Source: Actinoplanes ianthinogenes
Lineage (GTDB): Bacteria; Actinomycetota; Actinomycetes; Mycobacteriales; Micromonosporaceae
Assembly: GCF_018324205.1 (NCBI RefSeq)
Contig: NZ_AP023356.1
Location: 2,559,501-2,623,500, forward strand
Direction of reading: 5' to 3'
DNA: 64,000 bases
Shown here: piece by piece, positions 34,797 to 41,904 of the stretch
How positions within the stretch are numbered: position 1 is the first letter of the stretch
Layout of the letters: each line of letters begins with the position of its first letter
Made by a program: the position numbers and the translations under genes
Notes under the pieces: generated by a model
Databases searched by the model: none
What the model was told of the DNA's origin: nothing
What the model saw: only the letters and a program-made list of their open reading frames with translations

Positions 34797-35290
34797 GGCT
34801 GGCCCCCACGGCCCTTCCCACACCCGCCACAGGGCCACCGGAACCAGCCCGCAGCACGCGGCTGGCCCCCACGGCCCTTCCCACACCCGCCACAGGGCCG
34901 TCAGAACCAGCCCGCAACACGCAGCTGGCCCCCACGGCCCTACCCGCACCCGCCACAGGGCCGTCAGAACCAGCCCACAGCACGCGGCTGGCCCCCACGG
35001 CCCTTCCCACACCCGCCACAGGGCCGTCAGAACCAGCCCGCAACACGCAGCTGGCCCCCACGGCCCTACCCGCACCCGCCACAGGGCCGTCAGAACCAGC
35101 CCGCAACACGCAGCTGGCCCCCACGGCCCTTCCCACACCCGCCACAGGGCCGTCAGAACCAGCCCGCAACACGCGGCTGGCCCCCACGGCCCTTCCCGCA
35201 CCCGCCACAGGGCCGTCAGAACCAGCTCGCAACACGCGGCTGGCCCTCGTGGCCCTTTCCGGGCCCGGGACAGGGCCGTGGGGGCCAGCC
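34797..35290 (+). repeat. Palindrome array B: eight 53-bp copies, exact 63-bp period
   Basis: Copies start at 34797, 34860, 34923, 34986, 35049, 35112, 35175 and 35238. Each core has a 5' arm GGCTGGCCCCCACGGCCCT (some begin AGCTGG) and a 3' arm AGGGCCGTCAGAACCAGCC. Spacers are variants of CGCAACACGC. The last copy has a diverged loop and a 3' arm AGGGCCGTGGGGGCCAGCC, which pairs better with its 5' arm. The array fills the gap between the convergent monooxygenase and HAD genes and ends 8 bp before the HAD stop. Both strands are open through it, an artefact of composition. Confidence 0.96.
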
Positions 35291-35297
35291 GGGAAGA

Positions 35298-35954
35298 TCA
35301 GCGGAGCGCGGCGACGGCCTCCGGGGTCACCTCGGTGATGGTCTTGACCACCAGCGAGGCCTGGGCCAGGGCGTCCGGAGCGGCCGGATACACCCCGTGC
35401 GGGACGGCGATCACCGCGAGCCCGGCCGCGCCCGCGGACCGCAGGCCGTTGCTGGAGTCCTCGATCGCCGCACACACCGACGGCGTCAGCCCGAGCTTGG
35501 CGACCGCGGTGAGATAGACGTCCGGCGCCGGCTTGCCCCGAGCCACCTCCTCGGTCGACAGCGTCACCTCGAACTCGTCGGTCAGCCCCGCCGTGGCCAG
35601 CACCTGATCGATCAGGATCCGCGCCGACGAGCTGGCCAACGCCAGCCGATACCGCTTGCCCAGCGCCCGCACCGTCTCCACCGAACCCGGGATCAGCGGC
35701 AGCGACTCCCGATACCGCGCGGCCATCCGCCCCAGCACGTCCGCCGCCACCTGCGCGGCCGGCACCGGGACACCGACCTCGTCGGCCAGGTGGCTGGACC
35801 ACTCGACGGTGCTCATCCCCATCATCCGGTCCTGGCTGTCCGGCAGGAACTCGCGGCCGTGCTCGGCCACATAACCCCGGCGGACCTCCTCCCACACCTC
35901 CTCGGTGTCGATGATCACGCCGTCCAGGTCGAAGACGACCGCCTCGATGCTCAC
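35298..35954 (-). CDS. HAD-superfamily phosphatase (beta-phosphoglucomutase-like)
   Basis: Protein of 218 residues. Motif I is VVFDLDGVIIDTEEVWEEV (DxDG), motif II is LALASSSAR, motif III is the Lys of ARGKPAPDVYLTAV, and motif IV is AIEDSSNGLRSAGAAG. The cap helices (RMMGMSTVEWSSHLADEVG) match the subfamily of phosphatases and beta-phosphoglucomutases. The specific substrate is unknown. GTG 35954 overlaps the upstream LLM gene stop by GTGA. Confidence 0.9.
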   Translation of the reverse strand: MSIEAVVFDLDGVIIDTEEVWEEVRRGYVAEHGREFLPDSQDRMMGMSTVEWSSHLADEVGVPVPAAQVAADVLGRMAARYRESLPLIPGSVETVRALGKRYRLALASSSARILIDQVLATAGLTDEFEVTLSTEEVARGKPAPDVYLTAVAKLGLTPSVCAAIEDSSNGLRSAGAAGLAVIAVPHGVYPAAPDALAQASLVVKTITEVTPEAVAALR

Positions 35955-36823
35955 AGCGCCTCCGCCGCGGGGATGATCTCGTCCCGGAAGATCTCGAACC
36001 GTTTGGTGTCCCAGGCGTTGCGCACCGAGCCGTGGGTGACCGAGACACCCAGCCCGGCGAGGTGCCGCATCACGTCGATGATCTCCCCGACCCGTTCGCC
36101 GCGCTCCCCCGGGTCGATGTTGTAGAGCACCGTCTTCTCGATCTCGTCGTAGTCCCGGCCGACCGCGTCGCAGTGCCGTTTCAGCACGTCGAGCTTGTGC
36201 GGCAGCTCCGGGCCGGCGAACAGGTTGCAGGCATCCGCGTACTTCGCGACCAGCAGCAACGTCTTCTTCTCCCCGCCGCCGCCGACCAGGATCGGCGGAC
36301 GCGGCCGGGACAGGGGCAACGGCGAGTTCAGCAGCCGGGTCAGCGTGTAGTGCTGCCCCTCGAACGCCGTCTCGTCCCCGTCGAACATCTGCCGGCAGAT
36401 CCGCAGCGCCTCCTCCAGCCGCTCGAACCGCTCGGCGGTCGGCGGGAACGGCAGGCCCAGCCCGGCCGACTCCTCCGCGTTCCACGCCGCGCCGAGCCCG
36501 AGGATCGCCCGCCCGCCGGAGAGCACGTCGAGCGTGGTCACCGCCTTGGCCAGCAGGCCCGGCTCGCGGTAGATCACCCCGGTGACCAGGGTGAGCAGCT
36601 TGGCCCGGCGGGTGTGCGCGGCCAGGAAGCCGAGCGTCGTGTACGCCTCGAGCATCTCCATCTCCGGCGGCCCGATCACGTGGATCTGCCAGAGGTGGTC
36701 CATCACGCTGATCCGCTCGAAACCGGCCTCGTCGGCGGCCGACGCGATCTCCGCGAGCGTCGTCCCGAGCCGGGCCGACCCCTCCGGCCAGCTGAAGTTG
36801 GAGATGTGGAGCCCCAGGTTCAT
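35951..36823 (-). CDS. LLM-class (luciferase-like) F420-dependent oxidoreductase
   Basis: Protein of 290 residues from ATG 36823 (MNLGLHISNFSWPEG). TIM-barrel flavin/F420 enzyme with VMDHLWQIHVIGPPEMEM, AKLLTLVTGVIYREPGLLAK, LDVLSGGRAILGLGAAW and RPPILVGGGGEKKTL, which are typical of the F420-dependent LLM subgroup. It is the first gene of a two-gene unit with the HAD phosphatase. TAGTGT 11 nt before the ATG may be its -10. The reaction is unknown. An in-frame extension to 36973 would run over the divergent GT2 promoter and is rejected. Confidence 0.88.
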   Translation of the reverse strand: MNLGLHISNFSWPEGSARLGTTLAEIASAADEAGFERISVMDHLWQIHVIGPPEMEMLEAYTTLGFLAAHTRRAKLLTLVTGVIYREPGLLAKAVTTLDVLSGGRAILGLGAAWNAEESAGLGLPFPPTAERFERLEEALRICRQMFDGDETAFEGQHYTLTRLLNSPLPLSRPRPPILVGGGGEKKTLLLVAKYADACNLFAGPELPHKLDVLKRHCDAVGRDYDEIEKTVLYNIDPGERGERVGEIIDVMRHLAGLGVSVTHGSVRNAWDTKRFEIFRDEIIPAAEAL

Positions 36824-36930
36824 CACGGGACAAAACACTACCGCCAAACCGTTTTTCGTACGGACGGTGACGACCGCTGAGATGATCACGATCCACCGGT
36901 CGGGCGAGTTGCCGGAAGGTTGCAGGCCGG

Positions 36931-36936
36931 TAGCGT
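36931..36936 (+). promoter_or_regulatory. Leaderless-type -10 of the GT2 gene
   Basis: TAGCGT at 36931-36936, with TTGCCG 16 bp upstream (36909-36914). The ATG at 36943 follows after exactly 6 nt. No Shine-Dalgarno is present. Confidence 0.5.
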
Positions 36937-36942
36937 CGGCGC

Positions 36943-38394
36943 ATGCCCGTGCCACCCCTTCGCCCCTCATCACCCTCCGTGAGCGTCGTGATCCCGGTCG
37001 GGACGGCTGCCCTGCCGGTCCTGCTCGCCGCCCTGCCCGCGGTCGCCGAGGTCATCGTGGTGGCCGGCCGGGACGACGACACCACCACCGCCGCCGCGGC
37101 GCACCCCGCCGTCCGGGTGGTCCGGCAGACCCGCGCCGGGGCTGGCAACGCGCTGGCCTGCGGCGTCGCCGAGAGCTCCGGCGACATCGTGGTCACCCTG
37201 GCCGGCGACGGCTCCTGCGACCCGGCCGAACTCCCCCGCTACCTCCAGGCGCTGCGCGACGGCGCGGACGTGGCGCAGGGTTCCCGGTTCCGCGGCGACG
37301 GGCGGGACCTGTCCGGCGGGCGGGGCTCCCGGATCGGGGCGCGCGTCCTGCTCTGGCTGATGGCGGTGCTGTTCGGCTGCCGGCGGACCGACCCGGGCTT
37401 CGGGTTCCGGGCGTTCTGGCGGGACGTGGCAGGCTCGGTCGGGCTGCCCCGGGTGTCCGGCGTCGACCCGGTCCGCGGCGACGGCGCGGAGATCGAGCCG
37501 CTGCTCACCGTGCGGTCCGGGATGAACGGGCTGTTCGTGACCGAGGTGCCGGCGGTGGCGTACCCGCGGACCGCACCGGCGACCCGCCCCGGCGTGCTGC
37601 CGGCCGCGCGGGCCCTGATCGGCGAATACCTCGACCGGCGGCGGGCGGCACGGACCGCCGGGGCGGACAGCATCGTGGTGCTGACCGGGCGGCGGACGGC
37701 CGGTGCGGAGCCGGGCATCCTCGGGCGCACCGGCACCGACGCGGGCCTGTCGAACCCGGGCGGGCTGTTCGGCGCGGCGAACCGCGCCTCGGGCCACTTC
37801 TCGGGCCAGCCATCGAGGCGGGTGTCGGACGGGACGCCGGGCCCGGCCTCGGATCGATTGTCGGCGATGGACCGGCTGCCGGCCCTCGACGATCTCGGCG
37901 CGCGGTGGCCGGCGACCAACCCCGGGAGCGGGATGCCCGGCCTTGAAAGGCGGCAGGGTCCGCGCGGGCTCGGCGGCTTCGGCGGGCTGGGCGGTTTCGG
38001 CGGGCTGGGCGGGTCCGGCGACTCGGGCCGGTCGCTCGGCGGGGGCAGCGGGTCGACCGGCCTGGGCCGGTCGCCCGGCGGGGGCAGCGCCGCGGGCGGA
38101 CGGGCGCTCGGCGGCGGGAGCGCTGCGGGCGGGCGGTCGCTCGGCGGCGGGGGCGCCGCGGGCGGACGGTCGCTCGGCGGCGGAGGCGCCGCGGGCGGAC
38201 GGTCGCTCGGTGACGCCACCACGGTGCAGCGGCGCTGGCGGGACAACCGGGGCGCCGAGGCGGGCCGGGAGGTCGGCGCGGGGCGGCGGCGGATGCAGGG
38301 GCGGCCCAACCTTCGCGTGATCAACGGTGAGGGTGGGGGCGGTGGGCGTACCGGAAAATTGCGGGCCGTGCCGCGGCCGGACCAGGACCGATAA
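36943..38394 (+). CDS. GT2 glycosyltransferase with long glycine-rich repeat tail
   Basis: Protein of 483 residues. The first ~230 residues are a GT-A fold of the dolichol-phosphate-mannose-synthase type: VSVVIPVGTAALPVLLAALP, AGAGNALACGVAESSGDIVV, TLAGDGSCDPAELPRYL (the DxD equivalent is DGSCD), VAQGSRFRGDGRDL and DPGFGFRAFWRD. Residues ~340-430 are low-complexity (GGLGGFGGLGG, then AAGGRSLGGG units). The tail may be an interaction or phase-separating region. No membrane anchor is visible beyond a short hydrophobic stretch (VLLWLMAVLFG). Confidence 0.85.
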   Translation: MPVPPLRPSSPSVSVVIPVGTAALPVLLAALPAVAEVIVVAGRDDDTTTAAAAHPAVRVVRQTRAGAGNALACGVAESSGDIVVTLAGDGSCDPAELPRYLQALRDGADVAQGSRFRGDGRDLSGGRGSRIGARVLLWLMAVLFGCRRTDPGFGFRAFWRDVAGSVGLPRVSGVDPVRGDGAEIEPLLTVRSGMNGLFVTEVPAVAYPRTAPATRPGVLPAARALIGEYLDRRRAARTAGADSIVVLTGRRTAGAEPGILGRTGTDAGLSNPGGLFGAANRASGHFSGQPSRRVSDGTPGPASDRLSAMDRLPALDDLGARWPATNPGSGMPGLERRQGPRGLGGFGGLGGFGGLGGSGDSGRSLGGGSGSTGLGRSPGGGSAAGGRALGGGSAAGGRSLGGGGAAGGRSLGGGGAAGGRSLGDATTVQRRWRDNRGAEAGREVGAGRRRMQGRPNLRVINGEGGGGGRTGKLRAVPRPDQDR

Positions 38395-38407
38395 GCGACA
38401 AAGCGCC

Positions 38408-38441
38408 AAAGCGCCGTCCGGCCGAAGCCGGGCGGCGCTTT
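38408..38441. terminator. Strong bidirectional terminator
   Basis: AAAGCGCCGTCCGGC (38408-38422), loop CGAA, GCCGGGCGGCGCTTT (38427-38441). A 15-bp stem with one U-G pair between the convergent GT2 and fgd genes. Short A/T runs at both ends help in both directions. Confidence 0.85.
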
Positions 38442-38483
38442 GCGGAAAGTTCGTGGGTTTCTGGGGCCCCCGGATGGAACAGC

Positions 38484-39479
38484 CTAGCGGGTGCGGAGGC
38501 GGGGGAGGATTTCCGTCGAGTACAGGCGCAGGAAGCGTTCCTGGTCCGGGCCCGGCGCGTGGAAGACCAGGTGTTTGAAGCCCATGTCCAGGTACTCGGC
38601 GACCTTCGCGGCGTGCTCCGCCGGGTCGGACGAGACGATCCACCGGGTGGCGGTCCGCTCGACCGGGAGGGCGTCGGCGAGGCGCTGCATCTCGACCGGG
38701 TCCTCGACGCCGGTCTTCTCCTCCGGGGACAGCGCCAGCGCGCCCCAGTAGTGGGTGTCGTTGCGGGCCCGCTCGATGTCGTCGTCGAAGGAGACCTTGA
38801 CCTCGATCATCAGGTCCAGGTCGTCGAGCTTCTTGCCGCCCTTCTCCGCGCCCTCCTTGACGGCGGGGAGCAGCGTGTCGGTGTAGAGCCCGTGCCCCTT
38901 GCCGCTGGTGGTGATGAAGCCGTCGGCGATCCGGCCGGCCAGCCGGGTCGCGGCCGGGCCGGACGCGCCGATGTAGATCGGGACCGGCTGGTCGGGCTTG
39001 TCGTAGATGGTGACGTTCTCGGTGGAGTAGAACTGTCCCTCATAGGTCACCCGGTCCTCGGCCCAGAGCTTCTGGATCAGCAGGACCGCCTCCTTGAGCC
39101 GGGCGAACCGCTCCTTGCCGTCCGGCCACTGCGTGCCGAGCGCCACCTCGTTGAGCGACTCGCCGGAGCCGACGCCGAGGATGGCCCGGCCCGGCGCGAG
39201 GCAGCCCAGGGTGGCGAAGGCCTGCGCGACCACGGCCGGGTGGTAGCGGAAGGTCGGGGTCAGCACGCTGGTGCCGACCAGGATCCTTTCGGTACGCGCG
39301 GCGAGCGCCCCGAGCCACGGCAGCGCGGCCGGGGCGTGCCCGCCGTCGTGCCGCCACGGTTGCAGGTGATCGCTGACGAAGACCGAGTCGAAGCCCAGCT
39401 CCTCGGCGAGAATGCCGTACCTGAGCAGTTCGGCCGGAGCGAACTGCTCCGCCGACGCCTTGTACCCGAACCGAATCAT
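38484..39479 (-). CDS. fgd: F420-dependent glucose-6-phosphate dehydrogenase
   Basis: Fgd oxidises glucose-6-phosphate and reduces coenzyme F420 to F420H2, the main source of reduced F420 in actinobacteria. It has 331 residues. FGYKASAEQFAPAELLRYG, SDHLQPWRHDGGHAPAALPW, GTSVLTPTFRYHPAVVAQAF, GVGSGESLNEVALG, TSGKGHGLYTDTLLPAVKEG and the C-terminal HLVFHAPGPDQERFL match mycobacterial Fgd1 closely as I recall it. The ATG at 39479 lacks a Shine-Dalgarno but follows TAGAGT by 7 nt. It supplies the window's LLM oxidoreductases with F420H2. Confidence 0.93.
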   Translation of the reverse strand: MIRFGYKASAEQFAPAELLRYGILAEELGFDSVFVSDHLQPWRHDGGHAPAALPWLGALAARTERILVGTSVLTPTFRYHPAVVAQAFATLGCLAPGRAILGVGSGESLNEVALGTQWPDGKERFARLKEAVLLIQKLWAEDRVTYEGQFYSTENVTIYDKPDQPVPIYIGASGPAATRLAGRIADGFITTSGKGHGLYTDTLLPAVKEGAEKGGKKLDDLDLMIEVKVSFDDDIERARNDTHYWGALALSPEEKTGVEDPVEMQRLADALPVERTATRWIVSSDPAEHAAKVAEYLDMGFKHLVFHAPGPDQERFLRLYSTEILPRLRTR

Positions 39480-39486
39480 GAACTCG

Positions 39487-39492
39487 ACTCTA
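39487..39492 (-). promoter_or_regulatory. Leaderless-type -10 of fgd, overlapping the upstream stop codon
   Basis: TAGAGT on the minus strand (39492-39487) is followed by 7 nt and the fgd ATG. The first three bases are the TAG stop of the sigma-hydrolase fusion gene, so that stop codon doubles as part of the promoter. Confidence 0.45.
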
Positions 39493-41301
39493 ACCCGCTG
39501 CGCGGTACGCCTTGCCCGCCTCGGTGGGGCTGTCGCCGTCCTTGTACAAGCCGAAGTCGACACTGTCGCCGACGGCCGGCAGGCCGAACCAGGCGTAGCG
39601 CTCGACGAACGAGCGTTTCTCCAGGCCGGCGGTGGTGCCCTTGATGAAGGTGACCTTCTGCGCGTCGCTCGGGTACTTCGGCGAGCCGGAGAAGTTCATC
39701 AGGCCGAACTCGGTGATCCAGATCGGTTTGCCGTACCGCTTGTGCACCGCGTCGACGTAGCCGAGGAACTGGTCGACGGCGGCGGCGCTGAAGTCCGAGC
39801 CGTACCAGTGCAGGGCGATCGCGTCGACCCGCAGCCCCTTGGCCTTCGCGCCGGTCATGAACCGGTCCAGCCAGCCGCCCGCGGTGTCCCCGCCGTAGGC
39901 GACCGCCGGGCTGACCAGGCGCATCCCGGTCGCCTCCAGCTGCGGCCAGGCGGCCAGGGCGTCCTCGACGCTCATGTTCGCCTGCCCGCCCATGTCCGGC
40001 TCGTTGAAGCCGAGCAGCACGTCCCCCTCGGCCTTGGCCTGCTTCAGGGTGGCGCTGGTGACGTTCTGCTTCCCCCAGATCATCGGCACGAACTCGACCC
40101 CGGCCGGCCCGGGGATCTCGTCGTTCTGCGGCGCCCAGTCGTAGTACCAGCCGGCGCCGACGTTCTTCAGCGCCGCCGTGGACCCGTCGAACTTCCAGAC
40201 GCCGACGCCCTTCTTGGCCGAGGTCCGCGTGGCCGGCACGGCCGCTTTCGCGGACGGCGACTTTTGGGTACGCGACGGCGACGGTGACCTGCTCGTCGGC
40301 GCGGCCGAGGGCGGAAGTGACGGCGGCAGGGTGACCGTGGCCGGCGACGGGGCGACGACGGCCTGCGGCACCGCCGGATCGTTCTGCCCGCCCAGCGTGT
40401 ACGCGGCCACGCCGCCACCCCCGGCGACGGTCACCGCGAGCGCGGTGACCAGCAGTTTCTGGGTGGCGCTCAGCCCCGCCTTGACGGCCAGCGCCTTCAT
40501 CCCGCCGCCGGCGCCCGCTCCGGCTCCGGTGCTCAGGCCGGCTGCCAGCGTCGGCGCCGGCAGCACCAGGGCCATGCCGGCCAGCAGGCGTTCCGCCGCG
40601 ACCATGTCCTGCCAGGCCGGCGCGCAGAGCATGCACTCGCGGGTGTGCCGGGCGATCCGCTTGCGCCACAACGCGTTCGGCCGGCGGTCCCACGGCTCGA
40701 TCAGCACCGCCAGCTCCGGGCAGATCGGGTGCCGGTGCAGCGCCCGGACCACCGCCCGGGCCGTCTCCAGCTGGCCCTTCATCCGCTGGATGCGGACCGC
40801 GGCGTGCTGCCGGCCCAGCCCGGTGCCGTCGACGATCTCGTCGCGGGTCAGCTCGCCGGAGGCCTCCAGCCACCAGAGCGAGAGCAGCTCCCGGTTCTCC
40901 TCGTCCAGCCAGCGGGTCGCCTCGGCGGTCTCCCGGCGCTGCCCGGACAGCTCCAGCCGGGTGATCGCCAGGTCGGTGAAGTCGGCGCCCGGATCGCGCA
41001 GGTCCTCCTCGAGCAGGGCGTGCTCGCCGACCTGCCGGGCCCGGAAACGGTCCCGCACCTGACGCACCGTGATCGCCACCAGCCAGGAGCGGAACGCCTC
41101 CGGCTCGCGCAGCTCGCCGAGGTTCCGCAGGACCCGGATCATGGTCTCCTGCACCACGTCGTCGACGTCCGCGTGCCCCTCCAGGGCCCGGCCCACGATG
41201 GTGTAGACGAGCGGGAGGTATCCGGCCACGAGCCGGTCGATCGCGGCCGGGTCGCCGGCGCGCGCGGCCACCACCGTGGCGGTGTCGGGTTGGTTCGCCA
41301 T
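39490..41301 (-). CDS. ECF sigma factor fused to zinc motif, membrane helix and secreted glycoside hydrolase domain
   Basis: Protein of 603 residues. Residues 1-95 are sigma region 2 (YLPLVYTIVGRALEGHADVD, DVVQETMIRVLRNL, FRSWLVAITVRQVRDRF). Residues ~125-185 are region 4 (LLSLWWLEASGELTRDEIVD, RQHAAVRIQRMKGQL). Residues 219-226 are HTRECMLC, an HxxxCxxC zinc motif of the anti-sigma (ZAS) type. Residues ~280-302 are one membrane helix, followed by a Pro/Ser/Thr linker. Residues ~364-603 are a GH128/Asl1-like TIM barrel with GFNEPDMG (acid Glu) and WITEFGLMNF (nucleophile Glu). The barrel would be outside the cell and the sigma part inside. The ATG at 41301 follows GGAGGAAAGGG; GTG 41307 is an alternative. 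It is divergent from an RsbW-like gene. Confidence 0.9.
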   Translation of the reverse strand: MANQPDTATVVAARAGDPAAIDRLVAGYLPLVYTIVGRALEGHADVDDVVQETMIRVLRNLGELREPEAFRSWLVAITVRQVRDRFRARQVGEHALLEEDLRDPGADFTDLAITRLELSGQRRETAEATRWLDEENRELLSLWWLEASGELTRDEIVDGTGLGRQHAAVRIQRMKGQLETARAVVRALHRHPICPELAVLIEPWDRRPNALWRKRIARHTRECMLCAPAWQDMVAAERLLAGMALVLPAPTLAAGLSTGAGAGAGGGMKALAVKAGLSATQKLLVTALAVTVAGGGGVAAYTLGGQNDPAVPQAVVAPSPATVTLPPSLPPSAAPTSRSPSPSRTQKSPSAKAAVPATRTSAKKGVGVWKFDGSTAALKNVGAGWYYDWAPQNDEIPGPAGVEFVPMIWGKQNVTSATLKQAKAEGDVLLGFNEPDMGGQANMSVEDALAAWPQLEATGMRLVSPAVAYGGDTAGGWLDRFMTGAKAKGLRVDAIALHWYGSDFSAAAVDQFLGYVDAVHKRYGKPIWITEFGLMNFSGSPKYPSDAQKVTFIKGTTAGLEKRSFVERYAWFGLPAVGDSVDFGLYKDGDSPTEAGKAYRAAG

Positions 41302-41376
41302 CTGCACTGCCCTTTCCTCCGGCGCCGGGCGCCAGAAGGGGAGACGGGCGCGGGGACCATGGATAACACGAAACGG

Positions 41377-41403
41377 CGACGTGGTCTTCCTCGCACGGTT
41401 AAC
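41377..41403 (-). promoter_or_regulatory. ECF-type promoter candidate for the sigma-hydrolase gene
   Basis: On the minus strand AGTTAAC (-35 element with AAC, 41404-41398), a 16-bp spacer and CGTCG (41381-41377) fit the AAC...CGTC pattern of ECF promoters, about 75 bp before the start codon. This suggests autoregulation. Confidence 0.35.
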
Positions 41404-41431
41404 TCCTGGACCGATCGGGCACAGAAACGGC

Positions 41432-41824
41432 ATGCGCATGTCGGTTCGGCTGAATCTTCCCCGCGAGGTGGACAGTGTGCCCGCCGTGCGCCGCCTGCTG
41501 CGGTGCGCGCTGACCTCCCTGACGGTGGACCGGCAAGCCGGCACCGACCTGGAGATCGCCCTCACCGAGGCGTGCGCCAACGTGGTGAAACACGCGACCG
41601 GTGCGGAGGCGTACGAGGTCCGCCTGGACGTCGCCGAGGACCGCTGCTCGATCGACGTGGTCGACGACGGCCACGGCTTCGACCCGGCCGGCGGCACGGC
41701 GCCCACCGCGGACAGCGAGCGCGGGCGGGGCCTGTTCCTGATCCGGGCGCTGGCCGAGAACGTTCGGATGCAGTCGAGCCCGCGCACCGGGTCCCTGATC
41801 CACTTCGAGAAGTCGTTCGCCTGA
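41432..41824 (+). CDS. RsbW/SpoIIAB-like anti-sigma factor (HATPase)
   Basis: Protein of 130 residues, a single GHKL ATPase domain. The N-box is LEIALTEACANVVKHATGAE, G1 is DVVDDGHGFDP and G2 is ERGRGLFLIRALAENV. Such proteins bind a sigma factor or phosphorylate an anti-sigma-factor antagonist. The next gene is a SpoIIE-type phosphatase, so the two look like halves of a partner-switching module; no STAS antagonist is adjacent. The start is ATG 41432 (a second ATG lies at 41438). The ribosome-binding site is weak. Confidence 0.88.
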   Translation: MRMSVRLNLPREVDSVPAVRRLLRCALTSLTVDRQAGTDLEIALTEACANVVKHATGAEAYEVRLDVAEDRCSIDVVDDGHGFDPAGGTAPTADSERGRGLFLIRALAENVRMQSSPRTGSLIHFEKSFA

Positions 41825-41862
41825 AGGTGGTCCGCCGGACGCGGCGCTGTCCCCACGGCTTT

Positions 41863-41882
41863 TATTTGTCGTATAACAAATA
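41863..41882. promoter_or_regulatory. AT-rich palindrome over the -10 of the phosphatase gene
   Basis: TATTTGT (41863-41869), CGTATA, ACAAATA (41876-41882): perfect 7-bp arms. It includes TATAAC (41872-41877), a good -10. It sits 23 bp upstream of the GTG and stands out in composition. A repressor binding here would block transcription. Confidence 0.5.
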
Positions 41883-41904
41883 TCGGTCCCGGAGAGGAGT
41901 ACAG

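Noticed and set aside
34797..35290. CRISPR array, suggested by the regular 63-bp period
   Set aside because: The parts between cores are only 10 bp and nearly identical, the repeated part is a 53-bp palindrome, and no cas genes are present. These are tandem palindromes.
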